NCBI GenBank assembly: GCA_035555435.1
Contig: DATMGN010000062.1
Span: forward strand, 1 to 64,000
Length of the DNA stretch: 64,000 nt
Reading direction: 5' to 3'
Origin: 73-13 sp035555435
GTDB lineage: Bacteria; Actinomycetota; Actinomycetes; Actinomycetales; Microbacteriaceae
A program made the translations under genes and the position numbers. Under the pieces are notes generated by a model. It saw only the letters and a program-made list of their open reading frames with translations. It was not told where the DNA came from and did not search any database. Shown piece after piece: positions 29,347 to 37,632 of this stretch (positions are counted from its first letter, which is position 1; the number at the start of each line of letters is the position of its first letter).

Positions 29347-29946
29347 CTACTCTGCAGTCTCTTCGTGGTCTGTCGTGGTGGGCGCGGGCCCGCGGTCCGT
29401 GGCCTTCGCCGCGAGCTGCTCCGCCTTCACCGTCGCCTTGTTCTTGTGCGGGCCGATGATCATGACCATGTTGCGGCCATCGATCATCGGGGTGGACTCC
29501 ACCGAGCCGAACTCGGCGACCTCCTCCGCGAAGCGCTGCAGCAGTCGCACCCCGGCCTCGGGCCGCGACTGCTCGCGACCGCGGAACAGGATCATGGCCT
29601 TGACCTTGTCCCCGTCCTTCAGGAAGTCGACCGCGTGCTTGCGCTTGGTCTCGTAGTCGTGCTTGTCGATCTTGAGGCGGAACCGAACCTCCTTGAGGAT
29701 CGTGTTCGCCTGGTTGCGCCGGGCCTCCTTCGCCTTTCGCGCCTCCTCGTACTTGAACTTCCCGTAGTCCATGATCTTGACGACGGGAGGCTTCGAGTTC
29801 GGCGCGACCTCGACGAGGTCCAGGTCCGCTTCCCGGGCGAGACGCAGCGCGACCTCGATGGGGACGACGCCGACCTGCTCGCCCGCGGGGCCCACGAGTC
29901 GGACCTCGGGGACGCGGATGCGGTCATTGGTGCGCGGATCGCTGAT
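29347..29946 (-). CDS. infC: Translation initiation factor IF-3, with a probable ATC start
   Basis: 199 residues from the proposed start. IF-3 binds 30S and checks the initiator codon. Conserved blocks: ISDPRTNDRIRVPEVRLVGP at the N-terminus, IMDYGKFKYE, then the C-terminal domain with FRGREQSRPEAG. No ATG, GTG or TTG lies in frame near the conserved N-terminus; instead ATC (complement of 29944-29946) is preceded by AAGGAG with a 6-nt gap. Non-standard ATH starts are known for infC and allow self-regulation. The next possible conventional start is about 56 codons upstream and would add non-conserved sequence. The tail is acidic and Thr/Pro rich. Confidence 0.93.
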   Translation of the reverse strand: MSDPRTNDRIRVPEVRLVGPAGEQVGVVPIEVALRLAREADLDLVEVAPNSKPPVVKIMDYGKFKYEEARKAKEARRNQANTILKEVRFRLKIDKHDYETKRKHAVDFLKDGDKVKAMILFRGREQSRPEAGVRLLQRFAEEVAEFGSVESTPMIDGRNMVMIIGPHKNKATVKAEQLAAKATDRGPAPTTTDHEETAE

Positions 29947-29951
29947 GCGGG

Positions 29952-30204
29952 GCTCCTTCGGATTGACAACCGTTCGACGGTCGCGGAGCGCTGCGATTCC
30001 CGCGGCTTGGTCCCGTGCCGACGAGACGTCGCACCGGCACTGCCGCTCGCACCCTTCACAGCTGCCCGTCCGGGGTGTCGGCTCTGCGAACCGGTCCGGC
30101 CTGGCGGAGTGCAACTACCCGTTAGCCTTGATGACGGCCACGGGTGGGAGAGTTCTCCACTTCCGTATCGTCCGGGCAGGTGCCCGATCGACCGAACAAG
30201 CTTA
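29952..30204 (-). promoter_or_regulatory. infC promoter and long 5' leader
   Basis: A -10 box TAAGCT (complement of 30199-30204) precedes a leader of roughly 245 nt before infC with no other gene on this strand. It contains short hairpins, for example GGGCA-CC-TGCCC (complement near 30174-30185) and a partly paired GTGGAGAACTCTCCCAC. A structured leader ahead of infC-rpmI-rplT is expected from other bacteria (L20 or IF-3 feedback), but I cannot assign it to a known family. Confidence 0.45.
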
Positions 30205-30216
30205 GCAGAGAGCATG

Positions 30217-30609
30217 ATGAGCGACGAGACCGACTTCCGGACCGCCCACGACCACACCGCCTACGACGAGGAGACGCTCGTCGAGGACGCGGCGCGCGAC
30301 ATCGGCGCCGTGCCCGCCGTCGAGCTCATCATGACCGTCTGCGTCCACCTCATGTCGGCCGCGGCCGTCAAGCTCGGCCTCGGCGAGGACGAGGATGCTG
30401 CGGCAGAACTCGATCTCGACGAGGCGCGCAAGCTCATCAACGCGCTCGCCGGCCTCGTGACCGCCGCCGCGCCCGAGATCGCCGACATCCACGCCCGCCC
30501 GATCCGCGACGGCCTGCGATCCCTGCAACTCGCGTTCCGCGAGGCCTCCCCCATCCCCGACCCGCCCGGCAAGGGCGCGGGCGAGAAGTGGACCGGCTCG
30601 GTCATCTGA
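30217..30609 (+). CDS. DUF1844 family protein
   Basis: 130 residues, acidic. The central VPAVELIMTVCVHLMSAAAVKLGL followed by DLDEARKLINALAGLV is the DUF1844 signature. The function of the family is unknown. It is divergent from infC, a constant neighbour in many actinobacteria. The second of two adjacent ATGs was taken, giving a slightly better distance from the AGAGAG upstream. Confidence 0.9.
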   Translation: MSDETDFRTAHDHTAYDEETLVEDAARDIGAVPAVELIMTVCVHLMSAAAVKLGLGEDEDAAAELDLDEARKLINALAGLVTAAAPEIADIHARPIRDGLRSLQLAFREASPIPDPPGKGAGEKWTGSVI

Positions 30610-30619
30610 GCCGGTCGAT

Positions 30620-31414
30620 TCAGGCGCGCAGCACCGCGACCGCTGCCGCCGCCGGGCCGTCGAACCCGGCCTCCACACCGCGCCACACGACGTCGGCGCG
30701 ATCGATGAGGGCCGCCGCCGCGCCCTCCGGCAACGCGTGCGAGACGGTCAGCACGATCGCGACCTCGGGGTCGAGGAACGTGCTGCCCTCGCGGACCGGA
30801 CCGATGTCGATCGCGAGGATGTCGGGCTCGCCCTCCATGAACGCCTGGTAGGCGTCCCAGAGCGCATCGACGTCCCACGGCTCGACCCAGGGCTCCGCCG
30901 TCGCGAGCGCCGCGAGCATCGGCCGGCGCAGCGCGAACTCGGTGGGCGACATCGGGTCGATCACGACGCCGCTGTCGTCCGAGCCCGCCGCGAGCGCGAC
31001 GAGCCGCGCCTCGGCGGGGATCGGCCTGGCCTTCGCGTTCCAGGCCCGCATCGTGTCGACGCTCGTGAACGCGGGCAGCACCGGCTGACCGTTCGGACCC
31101 TGGACGGTCACGAGCGAGAGCTCCTGCGTCTTGTCGACGCGCCGCCCGTCCTCCGTGAACCCGATCTCCCCCGCCTCCGCGAGGAGCGGCACGAGCAGCC
31201 GCGCGTCGCGCAGCGCGTCGACGACCCGGGCCCGCGGCGCTTGGCCGGCGTGGAACGCCCTGAGCGCGGCGAGCAGCGCGGGATCCGCGGCACCGTCGTC
31301 GTCGGCGTTCGGATTCGGCTGGAAGCTGCGCCCCGACCAGGGCCGGCCCGCCGAGTCGTGGGCGTCCGTCGAGCCGTAGCGATGGCCGTCCACCGCCGGG
31401 TCGTGGTCGTGCAC
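30620..31414 (-). CDS. SseB-family protein
   Basis: 264 residues. The N-terminal ~25 residues are rich in His and Asp (MHDHDPAVDGHRYGSTDAHD). An SseB-like N-terminal domain follows (~45-165: RDARLLVPLLAE, LPAFTSVDTMRAW), and a second one at ~185-260. Family role is unclear; the gene often sits at the end of this his cluster. The GTG start is 3 nt after the priA stop. Confidence 0.85.
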   Translation of the reverse strand: MHDHDPAVDGHRYGSTDAHDSAGRPWSGRSFQPNPNADDDGAADPALLAALRAFHAGQAPRARVVDALRDARLLVPLLAEAGEIGFTEDGRRVDKTQELSLVTVQGPNGQPVLPAFTSVDTMRAWNAKARPIPAEARLVALAAGSDDSGVVIDPMSPTEFALRRPMLAALATAEPWVEPWDVDALWDAYQAFMEGEPDILAIDIGPVREGSTFLDPEVAIVLTVSHALPEGAAAALIDRADVVWRGVEAGFDGPAAAAVAVLRA

Positions 31415-31417
31415 GGC

Positions 31418-32161
31418 TCAGCCGCCCGCGACCTCGAGGGCCTGAACGAGCGTGAAGGCGCCCGCGTAGAGCGCCTTGCCGACGATCGCGCCCTCGACAC
31501 CCTCCGCGACGAGGCCGCGCAAGGCCGCGAGGTCCGCGAGGCTCGACACCCCGCCCGAGGCGATGACCGGCTTATCGGTGCGCGCCGCGACCTGTGCGAG
31601 CAGCTCGACGTTCGGTCCGCGCAGCGTGCCGTCCTTCGTCACATCCGTCACGACGTAGCGGGGACACCCGGCGTCCTCGAGGCGCGCGAGCACCTCCCAG
31701 AGGTCGCCGCCGTCCTTCGTCCAGCCGCGGGCCGCGAGCGTCGTGCCGCGCACGTCCAGGCCCACCGCGATGCGGTCGCCGTGCGCCGCGATCGCGCGGG
31801 CCGTCCACTCGGGGTCCTCCAGCGCGGCGGTGCCGAGGTTCACCCGGCGCACGCCGGTCGCGAGCGCCGCGTCGAGGCTCGCGTCGTCGCGAATGCCGCC
31901 CGACAGCTCGACGTTGACGTGCGCGGGGATGCCGTCGATGACCTCGCGGATGAGCGCGCGGTTGTCGCCCCGGCCGAACGCCGCGTCGAGGTCGACGAGG
32001 TGGATCCACTCGGCACCCTGCGCGACCCAGTCCGCGGTCGCCGCCGCGGGCTCGCCGTAGCTCGTCTCCGAGCCGGCCTCCCCCTGGACGAGGCGGACCG
32101 CCTTGCCGTCGGCGACATCGACGGCGGGCAGCAGGATGAGGGGCCGGGTGTTCTCGCTCAT
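31418..32161 (-). CDS. priA: Bifunctional HisA/TrpF isomerase (PriA)
   Basis: 247 residues, a TIM barrel. It catalyses the ProFAR isomerisation of histidine synthesis and, in actinobacteria, also the PRA isomerase step of tryptophan synthesis. The catalytic Asp pair lies in LPAVDVADG (near 11) and VVTDVTKDGT (near 175). The RGWTKDGGDLW loop has the Trp typical of PriA rather than plain HisA. Whether a separate trpF exists cannot be seen here. A -10-like TAGGCT lies 11 nt before the ATG. Confidence 0.93.
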   Translation of the reverse strand: MSENTRPLILLPAVDVADGKAVRLVQGEAGSETSYGEPAAATADWVAQGAEWIHLVDLDAAFGRGDNRALIREVIDGIPAHVNVELSGGIRDDASLDAALATGVRRVNLGTAALEDPEWTARAIAAHGDRIAVGLDVRGTTLAARGWTKDGGDLWEVLARLEDAGCPRYVVTDVTKDGTLRGPNVELLAQVAARTDKPVIASGGVSSLADLAALRGLVAEGVEGAIVGKALYAGAFTLVQALEVAGG

Positions 32162-32222
32162 ATCGGGGATCGAGCCTACCCGGCCGGTGCACGGCGTTCT
32201 GTCCGGGCCGTCGCCCGGGGGC

Positions 32223-32858
32223 TCAGAGGGTGCCGACCCAGTTGCGCAGCAGGCGGATCCCCGCCTCGCCCGACTTCTCCGGGTGGAACTGCGTCGCCGA
32301 CAGCGGGCCGTTCTCGACGGCCGCGATGAACGGCTCACCGTACTGGGCCCAGGTCACGAACGGGTGCGCGAAGGCGCCGATCGGGTCGAGGCTCCACTCG
32401 GTCGCGGCATAGGAGTGGACGAAGTAGAAGCGCTCGTCGGCGATCCCGTCGAAGAGGACCGAGCCCTCCGGCGCGTTGACGGTGTTCCAGCCGATGTGCG
32501 GGAGCACGCGCGCCTCGAGTTCGCGGACCGTGCCAGGCCACTCGCCGAGCCCTTCGACGTCGACCCCGCGCTCGATGCCGCGCTCGAAGAGCACCTGCAT
32601 GCCGACGCAGATCCCGAGCACGGGGCGCCCGCCGGCGAGCCGGCGATCCACGACTTCCGCGCCGCGCACCGCCTCCAGCTGTGCCATGACCGCCGCGAAC
32701 GCGCCGACGCCCGGCACGACGAGGCCCTCGGCCTCCTGCGCCGCCGCGCGGTCGGCCGTGATCTCGACGTCCGCGCCCGCCGCCTCGAGGGCCTTGGCCG
32801 CGGAGTGGATGTTGCCGCTGCCGTAGTCGAGCACGACGACGCGCCTGCGCCCGCCCAT
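32223..32858 (-). CDS. hisH: Imidazole glycerol phosphate synthase, glutaminase subunit
   Basis: 211 residues. Class I glutamine amidotransferase that feeds ammonia to HisF. The oxyanion strand is in LDYGSGNIHS, the nucleophile Cys in GICVGMQVLFERG, and the His-Glu of the triad in ATQFHPEKSG. It starts at an ATG (MGGRRR) with GGAG 8 nt upstream; a GTG one codon earlier is also possible. hisF is not in the window. Confidence 0.95.
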   Translation of the reverse strand: MGGRRRVVVLDYGSGNIHSAAKALEAAGADVEITADRAAAQEAEGLVVPGVGAFAAVMAQLEAVRGAEVVDRRLAGGRPVLGICVGMQVLFERGIERGVDVEGLGEWPGTVRELEARVLPHIGWNTVNAPEGSVLFDGIADERFYFVHSYAATEWSLDPIGAFAHPFVTWAQYGEPFIAAVENGPLSATQFHPEKSGEAGIRLLRNWVGTL

Positions 32859-32883
32859 CACTCGCGCTCCGCGCGCGGCATCG

Positions 32884-33501
32884 CTAGAGCGCACCCTTCG
32901 TCGAAGGGATGCCGCTGACGCGCGCATCCGGCTCGACGGCGCGGCGGAACGCTCGCGCGAACGCCTTGAACTCCGCCTCGGCGATGTGGTGCGGGTCGCG
33001 GCCGCCGAGGACGGTGACATGGATCGTGAGGCCCGCGTTGAGCGCGATCGCCTCGAACACGTGGCGCACGAGCGACCCCGTGAAGTGCCCGCCGATGAGG
33101 TGGTGCTCGAAGCCCGCCGGCTCGCCGTCGTGGACGAGGTAGGGCCGGCCCGAGACGTCGACCACGGCGCGGGCGAGCGCCTCGTCGAGCGGCACGGTCG
33201 CGTCGCCGTAGCGGCCGATGCCGCGCTTGTCGCCGAGCGCCTGGCGGATCGCCTGGCCGAGCACGATCGCGGTGTCTTCGACCGTGTGATGCGCGTCGAT
33301 CTCGGTGTCTCCCGTCGCGACCACCGTGAGGTCGACGAGCGAGTGCTTGGAGAACGCGGTGAGCATGTGATCGAAGAACGGCACCGAGGTCGAGATCGAC
33401 GAGGCGCCGGTCCCGTCGAGGTCGAGCTCGAGGCGCACGCTCGACTCGGAGGTCTCGCGAACGATCGAGGCCGTCCGGGGCGCGGCAACAGGCGTGGTCA
33501 C
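32884..33501 (-). CDS. hisB: Imidazoleglycerol-phosphate dehydratase
   Basis: 205 residues, monofunctional IGPD. The two manganese-binding repeats DAHHTVED and DPHHIAEAEFKA are intact, as is FFDHML. The GTG start follows a -10 box TAGACT by exactly 6 nt, so besides read-through from hisC there may be an internal leaderless promoter. Confidence 0.97.
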   Translation of the reverse strand: MTTPVAAPRTASIVRETSESSVRLELDLDGTGASSISTSVPFFDHMLTAFSKHSLVDLTVVATGDTEIDAHHTVEDTAIVLGQAIRQALGDKRGIGRYGDATVPLDEALARAVVDVSGRPYLVHDGEPAGFEHHLIGGHFTGSLVRHVFEAIALNAGLTIHVTVLGGRDPHHIAEAEFKAFARAFRRAVEPDARVSGIPSTKGAL

Positions 33502-33523
33502 CGTCCGAGTCTAGCGATCGCCG

Positions 33524-34591
33524 CTATCGCAGGCCCACGAGCGCGCTCAGGAAGGCGTCGGTCTCGGCCGCCGTGCCCGCGGTCACGCGCAGCGTGTGCG
33601 GGATGCCGACGTCGCGCACGATGATCCCCGCGCCGAGGAGCGCCTGGAAGGTCGCGCGCGGGTCCTCCACGCCCCCGAACAGCACGAAGTTCGCCTCGCT
33701 CGGCCACGGCCGGTAGCCGAGGGCGGCGAGCTCGCGGACCATCCGGTCGCGCTCGACCTTGATCGCGTCGACCTGCGCGAGCATCGCGGGCGCCGCCCGC
33801 AGGGCCGCGACCGCCGCCGCCTGCGTGAGTGCCGACAGGTGGTACGGGAGGCGCACGAGCCGGAAGGCATCGACGACGGCGGGGTCGGCGGCGAGATAGC
33901 CGAGGCGCACGCCCGCGAAGGCGAACGCCTTGCTCATCGTCCGGCTGACCACGAGCCGCGGACGGCCGGGGAGCAGGCTCAGCGCGCTCGGGCCGGACTC
34001 GAACTCGGCGTACGCCTCGTCGACGAGCAGCATCCCGGGGTGCGCGGTGTAGACCGCCTCGATGACGTCGAGGTCGAGGCCCGTGCCGGTCGGGTTGTTC
34101 GGCTTGCAGAGGAACACGATGTCCGGCTGCTCCCGCTCGAGCGCCGCGACCGCGAGCTCCGGCGTGATCGACCAGTCGGCGCCGCGCTCGGCGGGCACCC
34201 AGCGCGAGTAATTGGCCTGGACGAGCAGCGAGTGCATCGAATAGGTCGGGGGGAACGCGAGCACGCTGCGCCCCGGGCCGCCGAACGCCTGCAGGAACTG
34301 CTGGATGATCTCATTCGAGCCGTTCGCGGCCCAGAGCTGCTCCGGGGTCAGTCCGTGGCCGAGGTAGCGGGCGAGTTCGCCGCGGAGCTCGTCGAACTCG
34401 CGGTCGGGGTAGCGATTCGAACCGGCGACCGCGGTCGCGAGGCTCGCGAGGATCTGCTCCGCGACCTCGGCGGGGATGCCGTGCGTGTTCTCGTTGACGT
34501 TGAGCTGGATCGGGACGTGGATCTGCGGCGCACCGTAGGGCGAGTGGCCCTTGAGGTCGTCGCGGATCGGCAGGTCGGAGAGCTCGGTCAC
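33524..34591 (-). CDS. hisC: Histidinol-phosphate aminotransferase
   Basis: 355 residues, fold type I PLP enzyme. The lysine is in SRTMSKAFAFAGVRLGY; NENTHG, NNPTGTG and VDEAYAEF are conserved. The GTG start is 6 nt after -10 TACGCT. It is the first gene of hisC-hisB-hisH-priA-sseB; hisD, which heads many actinobacterial his operons, is missing here. Confidence 0.97.
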   Translation of the reverse strand: MTELSDLPIRDDLKGHSPYGAPQIHVPIQLNVNENTHGIPAEVAEQILASLATAVAGSNRYPDREFDELRGELARYLGHGLTPEQLWAANGSNEIIQQFLQAFGGPGRSVLAFPPTYSMHSLLVQANYSRWVPAERGADWSITPELAVAALEREQPDIVFLCKPNNPTGTGLDLDVIEAVYTAHPGMLLVDEAYAEFESGPSALSLLPGRPRLVVSRTMSKAFAFAGVRLGYLAADPAVVDAFRLVRLPYHLSALTQAAAVAALRAAPAMLAQVDAIKVERDRMVRELAALGYRPWPSEANFVLFGGVEDPRATFQALLGAGIIVRDVGIPHTLRVTAGTAAETDAFLSALVGLR

Positions 34592-34631
34592 CGGTCCAGC
34601 GTACGAGCGTTGTCCTCGCCGCGCCGACGCG

Positions 34632-35003
34632 CTACCGGCCGTAGGGCGCGGGGACGCCGAGCTGCTGGCCCGCCATGACGTCGGCCGAACCGAGGTGGTT
34701 GAACGCGACGATCGCGTCGATCACGTCGCGCGGGTCTGAACCGGGCGCCACCCGCTCGGCGATCGACCAGAGCGACTCGCCCGGCTCGACCATGACGATC
34801 TGCACGGAGCCGCCCTCGAGCGAGCCCGTCGCGGCCCCGCCGTTGAGCTGCGCCACGAGCAGCCACAGGGCGATCGGCATCCCGATCAGGAAGAGGAGGA
34901 CCGCGCGACCGCGCGGCGTCAGGCGCAGCCTCGATCGCGCCGAGCGCGCGGGGCGGGGCGCCCCGAAGGACGACGGCGACGGGGAGATGGTGATCGCGCT
35001 CAT
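34632..35003 (-). CDS. LysM membrane protein divergent from lexA, ChiZ/YneA-like
   Basis: 123 residues: a basic cytoplasmic N-terminus, one membrane helix (about 35-55, AVLLFLIGMPIALWLLVAQL), and a LysM peptidoglycan-binding domain (~72-120: VEPGESLWSIAERVAPG). The ATG has a strong AGGAGG five nt upstream. Small LysM membrane proteins divergent from lexA are SOS-induced division inhibitors in other Gram-positives (YneA in Bacillus, ChiZ/Rv2719c in mycobacteria); I infer the same role. Probable LexA boxes lie in the shared intergenic region. Confidence 0.8.
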   Translation of the reverse strand: MSAITISPSPSSFGAPRPARSARSRLRLTPRGRAVLLFLIGMPIALWLLVAQLNGGAATGSLEGGSVQIVMVEPGESLWSIAERVAPGSDPRDVIDAIVAFNHLGSADVMAGQQLGVPAPYGR

Positions 35004-35089
35004 GATTGCCTCCTGCTGAGTGGTATCGCACCCGGACCTCCGGGATCTCGGCCGGGAGGCCCTGGAGGTCCGGATGCGAAGCTCTGTTC

Positions 35090-35103
35090 CGAAGATATGT
35101 TCG
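35090..35103. promoter_or_regulatory. Probable LexA (SOS) box 1
   Basis: CGAAGATATGTTCG matches the actinobacterial and Gram-positive SOS consensus CGAAC-N4-GTTCG at 9 of 10 defined positions. It lies about 87 nt upstream of the LysM gene start and 133 nt upstream of lexA. Confidence 0.65.
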
Positions 35104-35162
35104 ATTGGTTCGAATCGCAAGCCCATCTTCGAATTGACCACCGACATCGGGTGCGACACGTT

Positions 35163-35202
35163 CGAATGAATGTTTGTCTGGGACCTGCTCACGGAATACA
35201 CT
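35163..35202 (+). promoter_or_regulatory. lexA promoter overlapping SOS box 2
   Basis: A -35 TTGTCT (35174-35179), 17-bp spacer and -10 TACACT (35197-35202) point to lexA. The -35 overlaps CGAATGAATGTTTG (35163-35176), which fits CGAAC-N4-GTTCG at 8 of 10 positions. Another part-match, TTCGAACGAACC, lies directly after the -10. Autorepression by LexA is the simplest reading. Confidence 0.6.
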
Positions 35203-35235
35203 TTCGAACGAACCACCGACATTGGAGGCCAGCCC

Positions 35236-35886
35236 ATGCAGGACGAGACCCGCCGCCGCACCACCCTGAGCGGCAAGCAGCAGGCGATCCTCGAGTACGT
35301 CCAGCGCTCGGTCTCCACGCGCGGCTACCCGCCGAGCATGCGCGAGATCGGCGACGCGGTCGGGCTCGCCTCCCTCTCGAGCGTCTCCTACCAGCTCGAC
35401 CAGCTCGAGCTCTCCGGGTATCTCCGTCGGGACCCGAACCGGCCGCGCGCGATGGAGGTCCTCATCGACCTGCCGTCGAGCGCCGAGGCCGACGTGGCCC
35501 CCGCGGTCGGCGATGCCGCGATGGTGCCGCTCGTCGGCCGCATCGCGGCCGGCATCCCGATCACGGCCGACCAGATGGTCGAGGAGGTCGTCCCGCTCCC
35601 GCGGCAGCTCGTCGGCAAGGGCGACCTGTTCATGCTCAAGGTCGTCGGGGAGTCGATGATCGACGCGGCGATCTGCGACGGCGACTTCGTCGTCGTGCGC
35701 CAGCAGCGCGACGCGGAGAACGGCGAGATCGTCGCGGCGATGCTCGACGGCGAGGCGACCGTCAAGGTGTTCCGCCAGCGCGACGGCCATACCTGGCTGC
35801 TCCCCCGCAACTCCGCGTTCGAGCCCATCCTCGGGGATGACGCCGAGGTGCTCGGTAAGGTCGTCGCCGTCCTGCGCTCCGTCTAG
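35236..35886 (+). CDS. lexA: LexA SOS repressor
   Basis: 216 residues. N-terminal winged helix (~8-75; helix REIGDAVGLASLSSVSYQL), then the self-cleaving S24 domain: Ala-Gly cleavage site in VGRIAAGIPI, nucleophile Ser in VVGESMIDA and general-base Lys in EATVKVF. The ATG was chosen over an upstream in-frame ATG because GGAGG lies 7 nt before it and the protein start matches the family. Confidence 0.97.
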   Translation: MQDETRRRTTLSGKQQAILEYVQRSVSTRGYPPSMREIGDAVGLASLSSVSYQLDQLELSGYLRRDPNRPRAMEVLIDLPSSAEADVAPAVGDAAMVPLVGRIAAGIPITADQMVEEVVPLPRQLVGKGDLFMLKVVGESMIDAAICDGDFVVVRQQRDAENGEIVAAMLDGEATVKVFRQRDGHTWLLPRNSAFEPILGDDAEVLGKVVAVLRSV

Positions 35887-35932
35887 CCCCGGCTTCGTCC
35901 ACGCGCCGGTGCGGCGCGACTAACATCGCGCC

Positions 35933-36823
35933 ATGCCTCGCGTCCTGGACCGCGTGCTCGCCGTGGCGCTCCTCGCGGCGACCGGGGTGCTCGCCGTCGG
36001 CTGCACCTCGTCCGGCGCTGCGCGGTCTGGCGCGCTCCCCGCCGGCGTGACGGTCGACGTCTACCAGACGCGCACCGACCCGGCGGCGAGGCGGCTGCAG
36101 ATCTCGGTCGCCAACGCGAGCGCGCACGACCTCACGATCACCGCCGCGGAACTCGACTCGCCGCAGTTCGCCGCACCCGCGATATGGGCCGCGCGCGCGG
36201 GCGGCGCCCTCGTGCGAGCCGGTACCGTGATCGACCTGCCCGCCTCCCTCGCGGCGCCCGCCTGCGAGGACCCCGCGCCCGTCGCGACCGTGCGCATCAC
36301 TTACCAGACCGCAGACGGCCGCGGTGGCAGCGCCGAGGTACCCGCCGTCGACCGCTTCGACCGGCTGCCCGCGATGCGCGCGGAAGAGTGCTTCGCTGCC
36401 GCGATCGCCGACGTCGCGGTACTGCGCATCGACGCGCCCGTACGAATCAGCGGGCGCGACGGAACGCTTCGCGCGGACCTCTCCATCGCGTTCTCCCCGA
36501 CCGGCGCGGCCGGCTCGATCAGGATCGAGGCCGTCGAGGACACAGTCCTGCTCGCGCTCGCGGCACCGGACGGCACCGCGACCGACAGGCGCCCGATCGG
36601 GCTCGAGATCTCCGGCGCCGACGCACCCGGGAGCTTCGAGATCCCGATCCTGCCGGCGCGCTGCGACCCGCACGCCGTCGCGGAAGACAAGCAGGGCACG
36701 ATCTTCATCGTCCGCGCGCGAGCCGCCGACGGGACCGCGGGGAGCGTGCGCATCGCCGCCTCCGACGCGACGCGCAGCTCGATCTACGCGTACATCGCCG
36801 AGGCCTGCGGCTTCCCGCAGTGA
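35933..36823 (+). CDS. Predicted lipoprotein, unknown function
   Basis: 296 residues. A signal peptide ends in the lipobox LAVGC (Cys near 24), so it is expected to be lipid-anchored outside the membrane. The mature part is a beta-rich sequence with no motif I recognise; conserved-looking cysteines (PACEDP, EECF, ARCDP, EACGF) could form two disulfides. The ATG lies exactly 6 nt after -10 TAACAT. It is convergent with the hydrolase gene. Confidence 0.75.
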   Translation: MPRVLDRVLAVALLAATGVLAVGCTSSGAARSGALPAGVTVDVYQTRTDPAARRLQISVANASAHDLTITAAELDSPQFAAPAIWAARAGGALVRAGTVIDLPASLAAPACEDPAPVATVRITYQTADGRGGSAEVPAVDRFDRLPAMRAEECFAAAIADVAVLRIDAPVRISGRDGTLRADLSIAFSPTGAAGSIRIEAVEDTVLLALAAPDGTATDRRPIGLEISGADAPGSFEIPILPARCDPHAVAEDKQGTIFIVRARAADGTAGSVRIAASDATRSSIYAYIAEACGFPQ

Positions 36824-36836
36824 CCGGGCCTCGACC

Positions 36837-37589
36837 TCAGGCGCTCGCGGCGGGCGCCGGGAGCCGGCTCGCGAGCCACCGGCCCACGATCGCGGCGAAG
36901 CGCTCGGGCTGGTCGCGCCACACCGTGTGGCCCGCACCCGGGACCTTGACGACGCGCATGCCGGCGCGGAGCATCCGGAACGCCGCGTCGCGGGTCACGA
37001 GCAGGCTGCGCTCCGCGAGCACGACGAGGCTCGGCACCTCCGAGCGGGTCGGCGGGACGAAGAGCTTGGAGTCGACGAGGCCGAGCATCGTGCGACGGTG
37101 CCAGCGCTGCTGCGCAGAGAACTCGGTCTCGACGTCCCGGGCGCTCCACTTGGGGTTGAGTCGGCGAAGATCCCGGCGCTGCAGCGGCGGCATGAGCGCG
37201 AACGACAGCTTGAAGAGCGCGCCGCGGATCCCCCGCGGGAAGTCGAACGCGGGGTCGACGTAGATGACGGCCCGCGGCGCGATGCGCTCCGCGACGATGC
37301 TCGCGACGAGTCCGCCGAGCGAGTGTCCCATGACGAGATCGGGCGCGCCCGACAGGAGCGGCTCGATCGTCTCGACCACGTCCTGCGCCCACGCCGCCGG
37401 CGAATAGCGACGCGCGCGCGGGCTCTCGCCGTGGCCCGCGAGGTCGACCGCGATGACGCGGAAGCCGTGCGAGACGAGGTCCTCCGCGACCTGGTCCCAG
37501 GAACGCGAGTCGGACATGATGCCGTGCACGAGCACCGCGGTCAGCGGTCCCGCTCCGGTGACGCGGGAGGCCAGCTGCATGGGATCCAT
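36837..37589 (-). CDS. Alpha/beta-hydrolase
   Basis: 250 residues. The oxyanion strand VLVHGIMSDSRSWD (~19-32), nucleophile elbow GHSLGG (~86-91) and a final GAGHTVWRDQPERF supply Ser and His; the acid is probably the Asp or Glu near VVLAERSL. Substrate unknown. The start is uncertain: an ATG (37587-37589) was chosen; another in-frame ATG lies three codons downstream. Confidence 0.85.
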   Translation of the reverse strand: MDPMQLASRVTGAGPLTAVLVHGIMSDSRSWDQVAEDLVSHGFRVIAVDLAGHGESPRARRYSPAAWAQDVVETIEPLLSGAPDLVMGHSLGGLVASIVAERIAPRAVIYVDPAFDFPRGIRGALFKLSFALMPPLQRRDLRRLNPKWSARDVETEFSAQQRWHRRTMLGLVDSKLFVPPTRSEVPSLVVLAERSLLVTRDAAFRMLRAGMRVVKVPGAGHTVWRDQPERFAAIVGRWLASRLPAPAASA

Positions 37590-37632
37590 GCTGACAGTCG
37601 CCGCTATGAGCAGCCTGGGCGCGAGGTGGGGA

